A program made the translations under genes and the position numbers. Shown in pieces: positions 43,446-52,756 of a stretch of DNA of 64,000 bases. The notes below the pieces were generated by a model that did not search any database, was not told the DNA's origin, and saw only the letters and a list, made by a program, of their open reading frames with translations. How positions within the stretch are numbered: position 1 is the stretch's first letter; every line of letters starts with the position of its first letter. The stretch is taken from assembly GCA_039024635.1 (NCBI GenBank), contig JBCCQA010000011.1:1-64000 (forward strand). Reading direction: 5' to 3'. This DNA comes from Kuafuiihalomonas sp039024635 (GTDB lineage Bacteria; Myxococcota; Kuafuiibacteriia; Kuafuiibacteriales; Kuafuiibacteriaceae).

Positions 43446-45667
43446 CACAGATGCTCGTGAAAGAAGGCCACGATGCGCCGGAAGAGGGTCAGGCGGACCT
43501 CTGGGTCCGAGAGCTGGTGTGTCAATCCGACCAAGGGGAGGAAGTCGTGGGCTCGCCCGTTCCTGAAAAGGGCATCGCTCAGCATCAGACTGTGGGCGAA
43601 GTACACGTTGTCGTCGGCGATTCCGTGAATGAGCATCAGGGGGCGCGTCAGCTTGGCCGCCCTGCGAATGAGGTTGGCCCGGACATAGGGCGCCTCGTCT
43701 TCAGTGGGGATGCCCAAGTAGCGTTCCGTGTAGTGGCTATCGTAATACAGCCAGTCCGTGACCGGCGCGCCCGATACGCCGGCCTTGTAGACGTCGGGAC
43801 GATCCAGAGTGGCCAGAGTGGCCATGGTCCCGCCAAAAGACCAGCCATAGATGCCCACCCGATTCACGTCGAGCTCGGGGTAGCTCGAGGCCAGGGCCTG
43901 GAGACCCTTTACCTGGTCCTCGAGGGGGACCTCGTCGAATCGGTCCTTGATGGCCCGCTCGAAGTCCCGTCCTCGACGGGGCGTGCCGCGGTTATCGATG
44001 GAGATGACGACGAAGCCTTGGTCGGCCAGGAACTGCTGCAGGAAGTAGCGGGTGCAGTCGGACTGGACTACCAAGGCATGGGGCCCTCCGTACACGTAGA
44101 CGATGACTGGATAGGCGCGGCCCGGTTCGAAGTCTCGAGGGCGCACGATCATTCCGTTGAATCCGCCGGCTTTTTCGGGCGGCACGATCTCCACCCGCGG
44201 AAGCATCTCCGGCTCCTCCGCCGTCTCCTGAAGGGCCGACGAAGGGCCGAGCTGACCCTGTTCGTCCAAGGTGCGGACCCGGACCACCGGCAACTGGGCC
44301 AAGGTCACTTCACGGCTCACCATCAATCGGCCGGACAGCGACACGCCGTGCATGCCGTGGCTGTGGGTCAAGGCTTCCACGGGTCCGCCGGTCAGCGGGG
44401 CGCGAAAGACGTGGGTCTCGGTCGGACGAGAACCACCGGAGAAATAGAGGTAGCCCGCCTTCTCGTCGATGTGCTCCAGCTCTTCGTAGCCCGCCTCCTG
44501 AGGCACCAAGACCGACTTCTGGGCCAGACCATCCCGGCTCTCGTTTAGTTCGTGACGCTCCAGCCGCCACGCCCCTCCTTCTTCGGTGGCATACAGATAG
44601 GCTGCCCCGTCTTCGATCCAGCGTGGAGTGCCGCCTTTGAGGTTGAGCCAGGCCTCATCCCGTTCTTCGTACAAGCTTCGGGTCAGGCCGTCAGCGTCGG
44701 CAAGCAGAATGGTTTGCCGCCGCTGGTCCCGGGATTGAACGAGGAGGCTCAATTCCTTCTTGGGGGTCCAGGCCACGCGGGCGAGGTACGGATAAGAGAC
44801 CCGGTCCCACTGCACTTCGACTCGCTTCTTCCCTTTGCGGTCGATCACGTGCAGTCGGACCTCGACATTCTTTCTTCCTGGGCGGGGATACGGAAACTGG
44901 TGGGCTTCGGCCGCGGGGCGAGCGGCGTCGGCGATGGTGAAGGTCTCCACCCCGCTCGAGTCGTTGGACTGATAGGCGACGGCTTCTCCGTCTGGCCGCC
45001 ACCAGTAGCCGCTCATCCGACCCATCTCCTCTTGGGCCACGAACTCGGCCAGACCGTTGGGCCTGACGGCCGTCCCCCCTTTGGTCAGTCGTTTCACCCG
45101 CAGCTTCAGTTCGTCTCCGCTCACCGTCATTCGGGGCACCTTCGCCACGTACAGGTCATGGTCGAGCACGAAGGCGAGCCTGCCCCCGTCGGGGGAGAGT
45201 CGGGGATCAAGGACCGTGCCCGCAGGAAGGACCAGACGAGCCCAGTGACGCCGGCCGAGATCATAGAGGTACAGCCGACCCGACAGCTTCGCGATCATCC
45301 GCTGGCCGGCCACGGCGAAGCCAGTGAAGCCCGAAGTGCGAATTCGAGCTCGCTCCAGCCGTGCCTGCTCCTCCACCGAGATTGCTTCTCGTTCGCCGGC
45401 CAAGAGCTCACTTGCCGCCAGCAGCAGCCGCTCTTCTCCGGTTTCGGCGTCGTAGGACCAGATGTCCGACTTGCGGGTTCGAGGGCCGCTTCGGAGGAAG
45501 AGCACGGTTCGACCGTCGCTCATGGGTCGGACGTGGAAGGGACGTCCGAGGCTGAAGTTGTCGCTGCGGGTGGCGGCTTCGAGGAGCTCCGCGTGGCGAA
45601 TCGGTTGCGAAAGACTCATGTGGGGCCAGACCAGCACGAGCAAAGCGAACAGTCGGGGCCCGCGCAC
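43445..45667 (-). CDS. Dipeptidyl peptidase IV-type S9 serine peptidase
   Basis: Secreted peptidase of 740 residues that removes dipeptides from N-termini, often after Pro. It has a signal peptide at 1-20, an eight-blade propeller over about 30-490 with the double-Glu motif in AEFVAQEEMGR, and an alpha/beta-hydrolase domain with Ser610 (GWSFGG), Asp685 (HGIADDN) and His717 (GLTHQL). The usual GWSYGG Tyr is Phe here. GTG start at 45667. First gene of the operon with the APH kinase, HIT and EEP genes. Confidence 0.92.
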   Translation of the reverse strand: MRGPRLFALLVLVWPHMSLSQPIRHAELLEAATRSDNFSLGRPFHVRPMSDGRTVLFLRSGPRTRKSDIWSYDAETGEERLLLAASELLAGEREAISVEEQARLERARIRTSGFTGFAVAGQRMIAKLSGRLYLYDLGRRHWARLVLPAGTVLDPRLSPDGGRLAFVLDHDLYVAKVPRMTVSGDELKLRVKRLTKGGTAVRPNGLAEFVAQEEMGRMSGYWWRPDGEAVAYQSNDSSGVETFTIADAARPAAEAHQFPYPRPGRKNVEVRLHVIDRKGKKRVEVQWDRVSYPYLARVAWTPKKELSLLVQSRDQRRQTILLADADGLTRSLYEERDEAWLNLKGGTPRWIEDGAAYLYATEEGGAWRLERHELNESRDGLAQKSVLVPQEAGYEELEHIDEKAGYLYFSGGSRPTETHVFRAPLTGGPVEALTHSHGMHGVSLSGRLMVSREVTLAQLPVVRVRTLDEQGQLGPSSALQETAEEPEMLPRVEIVPPEKAGGFNGMIVRPRDFEPGRAYPVIVYVYGGPHALVVQSDCTRYFLQQFLADQGFVVISIDNRGTPRRGRDFERAIKDRFDEVPLEDQVKGLQALASSYPELDVNRVGIYGWSFGGTMATLATLDRPDVYKAGVSGAPVTDWLYYDSHYTERYLGIPTEDEAPYVRANLIRRAAKLTRPLMLIHGIADDNVYFAHSLMLSDALFRNGRAHDFLPLVGLTHQLSDPEVRLTLFRRIVAFFHEHL

Positions 45668-45725
45668 CTCATGGAGCTAGCAAACCCGCTGGCGCGCCGA
45701 AAGGCAAAGCTGCGACGATGCAGGC

Positions 45726-46679
45726 GTGGAGTGGCTGCAGCAGAGATTGACCGACGAGCGAGCCGAGGACGACTGGAGGCGTCTTCTCCCCGAGCTCTAC
45801 AGGGAGGGGCTCTCACGCCCGCTTCGGGCCTGGATCCACGAGGACGCCTTGCTCGGCATGGTGGAGGCTCACCGCGAGGAAGCCGTGGCCCTCGCCTGGG
45901 CCCGCGCCCTCATGGTCGTTCTGGAGGAGCTTCGCGTCGATCTGGAGGCGACTGCGGAGACGCCGGAGGCGCTCTTCGGGCCTGAGGCCGTCCACGCCGC
46001 CCAGGCCCTGGCTGCTCGGCCCGGACTACCTCCCGAAGCCTGGATTCGGCACCTCTTCGCTCAGCCCGCGGCCGACATGCTGATCGCCGATACGCTTTAC
46101 CGATCGGTTCGAGACTTCTCGACCGCGATCCCTCGCCTGGTTCAGACCATGCTTCCTGGCTTCCTCGGTCGATTCGCCCGCGTGGGCGGGAGCGCAGTAG
46201 GGGCGGTAGCGGAAGAGGTCGAAAAGCGGCTCGAACCCGAGATCAAACGCTTCGTCGACCGGGGCTCACAAAAGGCCCTGGAGCGAGCTGCTGATTTCGC
46301 GGTCAAGCAGATCGATTCGGACCAGGCCGTGGCGGCTCGGCGCAGCTTCGTCGAGTTCCTCGCCCGCCAGCCGGTGGTCGAGACGGCTCGAATCCTGCCC
46401 CCACGTGAAGAGAGCGAGGCCCTGCTCGGGGCCGTCGCACGCCGTTGGGTGCACACAGAGACCCTCCGGGATGGGACCGAGCGAGCCGTGCGCCGCTGGT
46501 TCGCTCTGCACGGGGATCGTCCGGTCCAGGTACTCCTCGAAGCCCATGGTCTGGGAGGCCTCGAGCCGCCCTTCGAGGCCTGGGCCGAGCTCAGCTGGCC
46601 CATCATTCGCGGGCTGCTGAAGCTGCCCGCTGCGCAGGCATGGATCGCGGAGCTGGATTCGGATAAACCCGAGTCATGA
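45726..46679 (+). CDS. Alpha-helical protein, unknown function
   Basis: Protein of 317 residues, predicted almost wholly helical and charged, without signal peptide. A less charged stretch (MLPGFLGRFARVGGSAVGAVAEEVEKRLEPEIKRF) may be amphipathic. I recognise no family or catalytic motif. GTG at 45726. It is divergent from the dipeptidyl peptidase gene (58 bases) and precedes the tyrosine-degradation operon by 43 bases, so it could be cotranscribed with it. Confidence 0.6.
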   Translation: MEWLQQRLTDERAEDDWRRLLPELYREGLSRPLRAWIHEDALLGMVEAHREEAVALAWARALMVVLEELRVDLEATAETPEALFGPEAVHAAQALAARPGLPPEAWIRHLFAQPAADMLIADTLYRSVRDFSTAIPRLVQTMLPGFLGRFARVGGSAVGAVAEEVEKRLEPEIKRFVDRGSQKALERAADFAVKQIDSDQAVAARRSFVEFLARQPVVETARILPPREESEALLGAVARRWVHTETLRDGTERAVRRWFALHGDRPVQVLLEAHGLGGLEPPFEAWAELSWPIIRGLLKLPAAQAWIAELDSDKPES

Positions 46680-46722
46680 TCGCGCTCGACCCGTTTCGGG
46701 GCAGGGTGATAGCCCTCCGTCC

Positions 46723-47700
46723 ATGAAGCTGGGGACCCTCCGCGACGGAACCCGAGACGGCCGTTTGGTCGTCGTCTCCAAGGACGGAAGCCGCTGTCTG
46801 GAGCCCTTCGACGGGCCCCAGACGCTCCAGGCTGCGTTGGACGACTGGACCCGATGCGCCCCCGGGCTGGCGTCCGTTTCTCGTCGACTGAACGAAGATC
46901 AAACCCAGGGTGAGGCCGTCGACCTGACCCGTTTCGGACCCCCGCTCCCCAGGGCCTACGAGTGGATCGACGGCTCCGCATTCCTGAATCACGTACGACT
47001 CGTCCGCAAGGCGCGAGGGGCCGAGCCGCCCAAGACCTTGCAGACCGACCCCCTCATCTACCAAGGCGGCTCGGGCGTACTTCTCGGACCGCGGGACGAC
47101 ATCCGGCTCGACGATCCGGCCTGGGGACTCGACTACGAAGCCGAGGTCTGTGCGATCCTGGACGATGTTCCCCAGGCCACGTCCGCGGCCGAGGCCCTCG
47201 ACCACGTCAGGCTCCTGACCATCTGCAACGACGTCTCGCTCCGGGCTTTGATTCCCCCCGAATTGGCCAAGGGCTTCGGCTTCTTCAACAGCAAGCCGGC
47301 GACAGCCTTCGCGCCCTTTGCCGTCACTCCGGACGAGCTTGGGGGAGCGTGGAAGGATGGGCGCATCCACCTGACAATGGACTCCTTCCTGAACGGAGAG
47401 CAGATCGGGCGGACATTGGCTGGGCCCGAGATGCACTTCGGCTTCGCCGAGCTCGTCGCCCACATCGCCAAGACCCGGTCCTTCACGGCGGGCACCATCC
47501 TCGGCTCGGGGACCGTATCCAACGAGGACCGGAGCCGCGGCATATCCTGCCTCGCCGAGCGACGGATGATCGAGATCATCGACGAGGGCGAGGCCTCAAC
47601 CGCATTCATGAAGGTGGGTGACGAGATCCGCATCGACATGAAGGGTGCCGACGGTCGCTCTGTATTTGGGACCATCGAGCAGACTGTGGTCGGCCGATGA
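46723..47700 (+). CDS. Fumarylacetoacetate hydrolase family protein (likely fumarylacetoacetase)
   Basis: Protein of 325 residues with FAH-fold motifs GLDYEAEVCAI, TGTILGSG-like TAGTILGSGTVSNED and a metal-binding Glu pair. Its place before maiA, hpd and hmgA argues that it cleaves fumarylacetoacetate to fumarate and acetoacetate, the last step of tyrosine breakdown. It is shorter than the animal-type enzyme (about 420) and belongs to the compact bacterial FAH group, whose members also act on other ketoacids. ATG at 46723. It overlaps maiA by four bases (ATGA). Confidence 0.88.
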   Translation: MKLGTLRDGTRDGRLVVVSKDGSRCLEPFDGPQTLQAALDDWTRCAPGLASVSRRLNEDQTQGEAVDLTRFGPPLPRAYEWIDGSAFLNHVRLVRKARGAEPPKTLQTDPLIYQGGSGVLLGPRDDIRLDDPAWGLDYEAEVCAILDDVPQATSAAEALDHVRLLTICNDVSLRALIPPELAKGFGFFNSKPATAFAPFAVTPDELGGAWKDGRIHLTMDSFLNGEQIGRTLAGPEMHFGFAELVAHIAKTRSFTAGTILGSGTVSNEDRSRGISCLAERRMIEIIDEGEASTAFMKVGDEIRIDMKGADGRSVFGTIEQTVVGR

Positions 47701-48347
47701 GGCTTCGGCTCTACGGCTACTGGCGCAGTTCGTCGGCCTGGCGCGTGCGTATCGCCCTCGGGCTCAAGGGCCTGGAGTACGAGTCTCGTCCTGTGCACCT
47801 GCTGCGGAACGGTGGCGAGCAGCACGAGGCCGACTATCTGCGCCTGAATCCTATGGCCCAGCTCCCCACCCTGGAAGTGGAGGAAAGGGGCGAGCTTCGG
47901 CATCTCACCCAGAGTCTGGCCATCATCGACTGGCTGGAGCAGCTCCAGCCAGAGCCCTCCATCCTGTCCTCCGAGCCTTGGGCTCGTTTTCGAGCCCTGG
48001 AGATCGCCGAGATCGTCAACAGTGGCATGCAGCCGCTGCAGAACCTGAGTGTGCTCCAGGCCGTGGAGCGGCTTGGAAGCAGCAAGCAGGAATGGGTTCG
48101 GCCTTTCCTGACCCGGGGGCTCGCGGCTTTGGAGCGTAAGCTCGACGGCGGTCCTTTCGCCCTCGGAGAGCAGCCAAGTCTTGCCGACCTGTGCATCGTA
48201 CCGCAGTTGTATTCGACGCGGCGATTTGGAATCGATCTTGGCGACTTTCCGTCGCTGCTCCGCGTCGAGGCGACGTGCCGGGCTCACCCTGCTTTCGAAG
48301 CGGCTCACCCGGACCGTCAGGTCGACGCGAAGCCAAAAGGGAACTGA
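47697..48347 (+). CDS. maiA: Maleylacetoacetate isomerase
   Basis: Zeta-class glutathione transferase of 216 residues that isomerises maleylacetoacetate to fumarylacetoacetate. The glutathione-site signature RSSSAWRVRIAL is at residues 10-21, NPMAQLPTLEV lies in the thioredoxin-like domain, and the C-terminal helical domain has LADLCIVPQLY. ATG overlaps the FAH stop by four bases; hpd follows after two bases. Confidence 0.94.
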   Translation: MRLRLYGYWRSSSAWRVRIALGLKGLEYESRPVHLLRNGGEQHEADYLRLNPMAQLPTLEVEERGELRHLTQSLAIIDWLEQLQPEPSILSSEPWARFRALEIAEIVNSGMQPLQNLSVLQAVERLGSSKQEWVRPFLTRGLAALERKLDGGPFALGEQPSLADLCIVPQLYSTRRFGIDLGDFPSLLRVEATCRAHPAFEAAHPDRQVDAKPKGN

Positions 48348-48349
48348 AC

Positions 48350-49474
48350 ATGAGCAAGTTGGAATCAATCGGACTGACCGGCATCGAGTCGTTTCAGTAT
48401 TTCGTACACGACCTGGACCGAAGCCACCGCTTCTATGTCGACCACCTCGACTTCGCCGAGGTGGGCGCTGGCCAGGGTGCGGACACTTCGCGGGTCTTCC
48501 ATGCGGGCGACATCACCGTCCAGTGCACCGCGCCCTCCGGTGAGGGCGAGGCCCAGGCCTACTTGGCCAAGCACCCAGACGGCATCGGTCGCATCACCTT
48601 CCAGGTGAAGGACGTGGAGAAGACCTTTCGCCTCATCGAGGAGCGGGGTGGGACGCCCATCGATACCGTTCAGCGTCAGGGGCAGAACTACGCTTGGTTC
48701 GACATCACGACGCCATTCGGTCCGACCGTCTTTCGTTTCGCCCAGCGAGGTCCGGGCTACACCGGCTTCGGTCCCGGGGTCGAAACCTTCGCCAGCCCCA
48801 AGGGTGGTCGAAACAAGCACGGTTTCAAGGGCATCGACCACGTCACCTCCAACTTCCTCACCATGAGTCCTGCCCTCCTGTGGATGAAGCACGTCATGGG
48901 CTTGACGCAGTTCTGGGACGTTCAATTTCACACCACCGACGTCTCCGAGAGCACGGACAAGGGCTCAGGCCTGCGCTCGGTGGTGATGACGGACCCCGAG
49001 TCGGGCATCAAGTTCGCCAACAACGAGCCTTGGCGGCCTTTCTTCAAGCAGTCTCAGATCTATGTGTTCTGCGATGACCTACGAGGGGACGGTGTTCAGC
49101 ACCTGGCCCTGACTGTGGACGACATCATCCCGACCGTTCGCTCGCTCCGAGGCCAAGGCGTCGGCTTCATGCACACACCCGGCACCTATTACGACGTACT
49201 CCCTCAGCGGATCAAAGACATGGGTATTGGGAGCATCGACGAGGACGTCGAAGTCTTGCGCGACCTCGGCATCCTGGTCGACGGGGAGAAGGCCAAGAGT
49301 TACCTGCTCCAGATCTTCTTGAAGGAGTCGGCCGGGCTCTACGGTGAGAAAGAGGCCGGGCCCTTCTTCTATGAGATCATCCAGCGCAAGGGCGACGAGG
49401 GCTTTGGCGCCGGCAACTTCCGCGCCCTCTTCGAGAGCATCGAACGGGAGCAGCAGACGGAAGGTCGGGTCTGA
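48350..49474 (+). CDS. hpd: 4-hydroxyphenylpyruvate dioxygenase
   Basis: Non-haem iron enzyme converting 4-hydroxyphenylpyruvate to homogentisate, 374 residues. Iron ligands are in IDHVTSN (His), VQHLALTVDD (His) and FFYEIIQRKG (Glu). The C-terminal GDEGFGAGNFRALFESIE is the conserved gating tail. ATG at 48350 with AGGGA upstream. It sits between maiA and hmgA in the order of a dedicated operon. Confidence 0.96.
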   Translation: MSKLESIGLTGIESFQYFVHDLDRSHRFYVDHLDFAEVGAGQGADTSRVFHAGDITVQCTAPSGEGEAQAYLAKHPDGIGRITFQVKDVEKTFRLIEERGGTPIDTVQRQGQNYAWFDITTPFGPTVFRFAQRGPGYTGFGPGVETFASPKGGRNKHGFKGIDHVTSNFLTMSPALLWMKHVMGLTQFWDVQFHTTDVSESTDKGSGLRSVVMTDPESGIKFANNEPWRPFFKQSQIYVFCDDLRGDGVQHLALTVDDIIPTVRSLRGQGVGFMHTPGTYYDVLPQRIKDMGIGSIDEDVEVLRDLGILVDGEKAKSYLLQIFLKESAGLYGEKEAGPFFYEIIQRKGDEGFGAGNFRALFESIEREQQTEGRV

Positions 49475-49478
49475 GCGG

Positions 49479-50633
49479 ATGCTGGAGCGCATGCAGGTGG
49501 GTGAGGTTCCGCCCAAGCATCACATCGCGATGCGAGGGCCCGAGGGCGAGCTCCGCCACGAGGAGTGCATCACGCGGCAGGGCTTCGACGGGCCCTACAC
49601 CATCGCCTACCACTTGCATCGCCCCCAGACTCACGAGCCAGTGGAGCTACCTCACGGCCATGCTCTCCCTGAAGCGGCGCCGACCTCGGGCCTGCGCAAG
49701 CGGCACTTCAAGAGCCAGGAGCTCGAGCCCAAGGGCGGGCCGGCCCTGGATGCCCGGCTTCCGCTCATATTCAACGAGGACGTCGTCCTGGGCGTGGTCC
49801 AGCCCGATGCCGAGGACCCGGTCTACTTCGTGAACGGGGAGGGGGACGACCTCTTCTACGTTTTCGAGGGCGCTGGCTTGCTTCGCACCGTTCTCGGCGA
49901 CCTTCGCTACGAAAAGGACGACTACGTCGTCATCCCCAAAGGCATCGCCTACCGCTTCATCCCTGACCAAGGGGTCGAGCAGTACTGGCTCAGCATCGAG
50001 TGTCCGGGCGGCATCCGCCTGCCAAAGCAGTGGCGTACGGAAACCGGTCAGCTCCGAATGGATGCGCCCTTCTGTCACCGGGACTTCCGACGGCCCGAGT
50101 TCAAAGGGCCCATGGACGAAGGCATCCGAGAGCTGGTGGTGAAGCGACAAGGCTTTCACGGCTTCAAGCTGCCCCACTCCCCCCTCGACGTCGTGGGATG
50201 GGACGGCTCCGCCTTCCCCTTTGTCTTCCCCATTCTGAACTTCCAGCCTCGAGCCGGTCTGGTGCACCTGCCACCCGATTGGCACGGAACCTTCGCCACC
50301 CGGGGTGGACTCATCTGCAGCTTCGTTCCGCGCAAGGTGGACTTCCATCCGGAAGCCATTCCTTGTCCTTATCCCCACGCCTCAGTCGACTGCGACGAGG
50401 TCCTCTTCTATAGCCGAGGCAACTTTACTTCCCGCAAGGGTGTCGGTCCGGGCAGCCTTTCCCTCCATCCGGCTGGCGTCCCCCATGGTCCCCATCCCGG
50501 GGCCTACGAAGCCTCCATCGGAACCAGCGAGACCTCCGAGCTCGCGGTCATGATGGACACCTTCAAGCCCCTTTGGTGGACGCCCTTTGCGAGCGAAGTC
50601 GAGGATCCAGCGTACCAACAGAGCTTCGTGTAG
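49479..50633 (+). CDS. hmgA: Homogentisate 1,2-dioxygenase
   Basis: Opens the ring of homogentisate to maleylacetoacetate; 384 residues. The cupin-type iron site is in the C-terminal half, with DWHGTFATRGG and HPAGVPHGPHPGAYEASIG, and the final ETSELAVMMDTFKPL is typical. It is shorter than the 430-residue Pseudomonas enzyme, mainly at the N-terminus. ATG at 49479, four bases past hpd; an ATG at 49491 is possible. Last gene of the operon; a 35-base gap separates it from the convergent 50669 gene. Confidence 0.93.
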   Translation: MLERMQVGEVPPKHHIAMRGPEGELRHEECITRQGFDGPYTIAYHLHRPQTHEPVELPHGHALPEAAPTSGLRKRHFKSQELEPKGGPALDARLPLIFNEDVVLGVVQPDAEDPVYFVNGEGDDLFYVFEGAGLLRTVLGDLRYEKDDYVVIPKGIAYRFIPDQGVEQYWLSIECPGGIRLPKQWRTETGQLRMDAPFCHRDFRRPEFKGPMDEGIRELVVKRQGFHGFKLPHSPLDVVGWDGSAFPFVFPILNFQPRAGLVHLPPDWHGTFATRGGLICSFVPRKVDFHPEAIPCPYPHASVDCDEVLFYSRGNFTSRKGVGPGSLSLHPAGVPHGPHPGAYEASIGTSETSELAVMMDTFKPLWWTPFASEVEDPAYQQSFV

Positions 50634-50668
50634 CTGGACCCGCCCCGGGAGAGTGCCGTCCGTCGGGC

Positions 50669-51445
50669 TCAGATGCGTTTGGCTAGGCCGCGGCGCATCC
50701 GGGCGTCGGGTGCGCCGTCCAAGAGCTCTTCCAGGGGTTCGGCCTCGCTCGGGCCGAGATTCCAGGCGTTCAAGATCCGTTCCTCGAAATCGAATCCCCC
50801 TAGGTCGGAGAGTATCGGCACGCCGACACCGACGCCGAGACCGAGACCGACCATCCATCCCGTCGCCTTGCTCCGGCCTCCTCGGCTGCGGAAGAGGCCG
50901 ACCGAGGCCACCCAGAAGCCAGCGTCCCCGCCGCGCCAAGGGAGAGGCTCGAGAAGGGCAGCCCGGTCTCCGTACACACTGGCAACGAAGCCCGCCGCGC
51001 CGGCCCCCACCGACAGGTGGGCCGAGGTTCCGAACAGTTCGCTCGCTCTGAGCTGTGCCCGCACCGGACCGTCGCGACGCACGTAGCTGATCTTCATGCC
51101 GTCGACCGAGGCCAGGCCGACGCCGGCCTGACGAAAGAGGCCGACGGCCAGGGCCGGGGCTTCACGATCGAGCTGTGACTTGGCGCCTTCGAGTGCATCC
51201 GCAAGATGACGGGCGATGACCCGTCCTTCGGATTCGGTCCGCGCGAGGGCGAAGAGCCGACCCCACTGCTCGGCCGAGGTCTTGGCCGTGGCTTGGGTGG
51301 CCGACCAGCGCTTCTGAGCGGCCTTCGAAGCCCGCTCGAGTTGACCCTGGGTTTCGACCCATCGTTCTTGGGCGACTTTCGATGCTTTGTCGACCTGACT
51401 GCGCGCCTCGTCCAAACCCGACTTCACGCGGTCCCACCAAGGCAC
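50669..51445 (-). CDS. Coiled-coil protein with Gly-rich C-terminal part, unknown function
   Basis: Protein of 258 residues. Residues about 5-75 form an amphipathic coiled coil with near-repeats (AQERWVETQGQLERASKAA, AQKRWSATQATAK) of 22-residue apolipoprotein-like spacing. The rest is a domain with Gly-rich hydrophobic stretches (HLSVGAGAAGFVAS, VGLGLGVGVGVPIL), possibly lipid- or membrane-associating. GTG at 51445; no good ribosome site. No family recognised. Confidence 0.6.
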   Translation of the reverse strand: MPWWDRVKSGLDEARSQVDKASKVAQERWVETQGQLERASKAAQKRWSATQATAKTSAEQWGRLFALARTESEGRVIARHLADALEGAKSQLDREAPALAVGLFRQAGVGLASVDGMKISYVRRDGPVRAQLRASELFGTSAHLSVGAGAAGFVASVYGDRAALLEPLPWRGGDAGFWVASVGLFRSRGGRSKATGWMVGLGLGVGVGVPILSDLGGFDFEERILNAWNLGPSEAEPLEELLDGAPDARMRRGLAKRI

Positions 51446-51563
51446 GTGGGAACCGTGGCAGGGTGCCCCCGGAAATCCAAGCCAAGGGTACCTTCGAGGT
51501 AGAAGCGGGGCTTCACCGGGGCAAGATCCCCCCAGACCCTGCCGTGAGGTCCCCCACAGGTTT

Positions 51564-51573
51564 GAAGATCTTC
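51564..51573. promoter_or_regulatory. Palindrome upstream of the DUF6600-type gene
   Basis: GAAGATCTTC, a perfect 10-bp palindrome, 23 bases before the ATG at 51597, may be an operator overlapping its promoter. A clear -10 is not visible. Confidence 0.25.
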
Positions 51574-51596
51574 GAACGCTCTGTCGTAGTGTAGGC

Positions 51597-52643
51597 ATGC
51601 GGCTCGCGACATTGGCTCTGATCATGAGCGCGGTCTTCGCCATCGCGCCTTCTTCGGCTTGGGCGCAAGGTGAGCTGACCTGGGAGGATGTCCATCTGAC
51701 CCTCGACCCTCATGGGACCTGGGTCGACGTGGCCGAGTACGGAGAGGCCTGGCGCCCCACCGGCCTGCGCTCGAGCTGGCGTCCCTATACCGAGGGCCAC
51801 TGGGAGCGGGACGGCGAAGACTGGCTATGGGTCTCGGACCATGATTGGGGCTGGATCCCCTTTCACTACGGTCGCTGGTACAGCCACGCCAACTTCGGCT
51901 GGGTTTGGATCCCCGGATTCGACTACGCGCCCTCCTGGACGGTTTGGCAGGACGCGGAGGCTCACTCGGCTTGGGCACCCCTTCCACCTGGCCCCTGCTG
52001 GCAGGGACAGACCTTCGTCGGCGTAATACCCGCCTTCGGATGGGTCTACGCGCCTCGTGCCGCTTTCCGGAGCCGGGTGGTGTACTTTCGTCCCTATCTT
52101 CGCGCGCCGCGGGCTCGCTTCGTGCACCGCGCCTACGGTCCCTACCTTCGTTCTCGTCACCGGGTAGTTCGTCACAACCCGCGGCAGTTTCAGAGCGCCC
52201 CGAGTCGCCGTGTGGTTCGAACCCGTCGTGGCCGCGTCGGCCCCGAGCCGCGGAGACCGTACGGGGTTCGCTCCGTCGACCCGAACCGCGGTCAGGTGGT
52301 CAGCCGTCGATCGGGAAACGGCGCTCGACGCTTTGCGAACAGCCCGTCGCGTTCCGCTGCTCGGCGGCGCAGGGTGTCCGCCGAGCGCTCGGGCAGTAGG
52401 GGACGGGATGTACGTCGCTCCAAACCGGGCATTCATCGAACTTCGCGACCCACGTCGAGCCCTCGCCGCTCCGCACGGCCTGCCCCCAGTCTTGGGCGGT
52501 CCGCCCCCAAGGTCCGACGAGCGACGCCCGTGCGGACCCGTGGCAGCCGACAGATCAACCGGGCCCGACCCCACTCGGGTCGGAAGAGCAGTGCCCGCGT
52601 TGGCGGCCGAAGCCGCGGCGGTCTGCGTCGCGGCGGTCGTTGA
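51597..52643 (+). CDS. Secreted Trp-rich DUF6600-type protein with Arg-rich tail
   Basis: Protein of 348 residues. A signal peptide ends at about 24 (SSAWAQG). Residues 30-135 carry the Trp/Tyr-rich pattern of DUF6600 proteins: GTWVDVAEYGEAWRP, WRPYTEGHWERDG, WLWVSDHDWGWIPFHYGRW, FGWVWIPG, AWAPLPPGP. The last 190 residues are extremely Arg/Ser/Pro-rich and disordered, with a high positive charge, suited to binding nucleic acid, phospholipid or anionic polysaccharide in the envelope. The domain family has no established function. ATG at 51597. Confidence 0.78.
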   Translation: MRLATLALIMSAVFAIAPSSAWAQGELTWEDVHLTLDPHGTWVDVAEYGEAWRPTGLRSSWRPYTEGHWERDGEDWLWVSDHDWGWIPFHYGRWYSHANFGWVWIPGFDYAPSWTVWQDAEAHSAWAPLPPGPCWQGQTFVGVIPAFGWVYAPRAAFRSRVVYFRPYLRAPRARFVHRAYGPYLRSRHRVVRHNPRQFQSAPSRRVVRTRRGRVGPEPRRPYGVRSVDPNRGQVVSRRSGNGARRFANSPSRSAARRRRVSAERSGSRGRDVRRSKPGIHRTSRPTSSPRRSARPAPSLGRSAPKVRRATPVRTRGSRQINRARPHSGRKSSARVGGRSRGGLRRGGR

Positions 52644-52756
52644 GTAGCCTCCAACGCTCGCCACTCCCTGCATCTCAGAGAACCAGATCATCGAAAATCC
52701 CATCGAAGGCGAGGACACTAGTCCTCCCCCCGGCCGACTGTTAGACCGCAGCCTTC

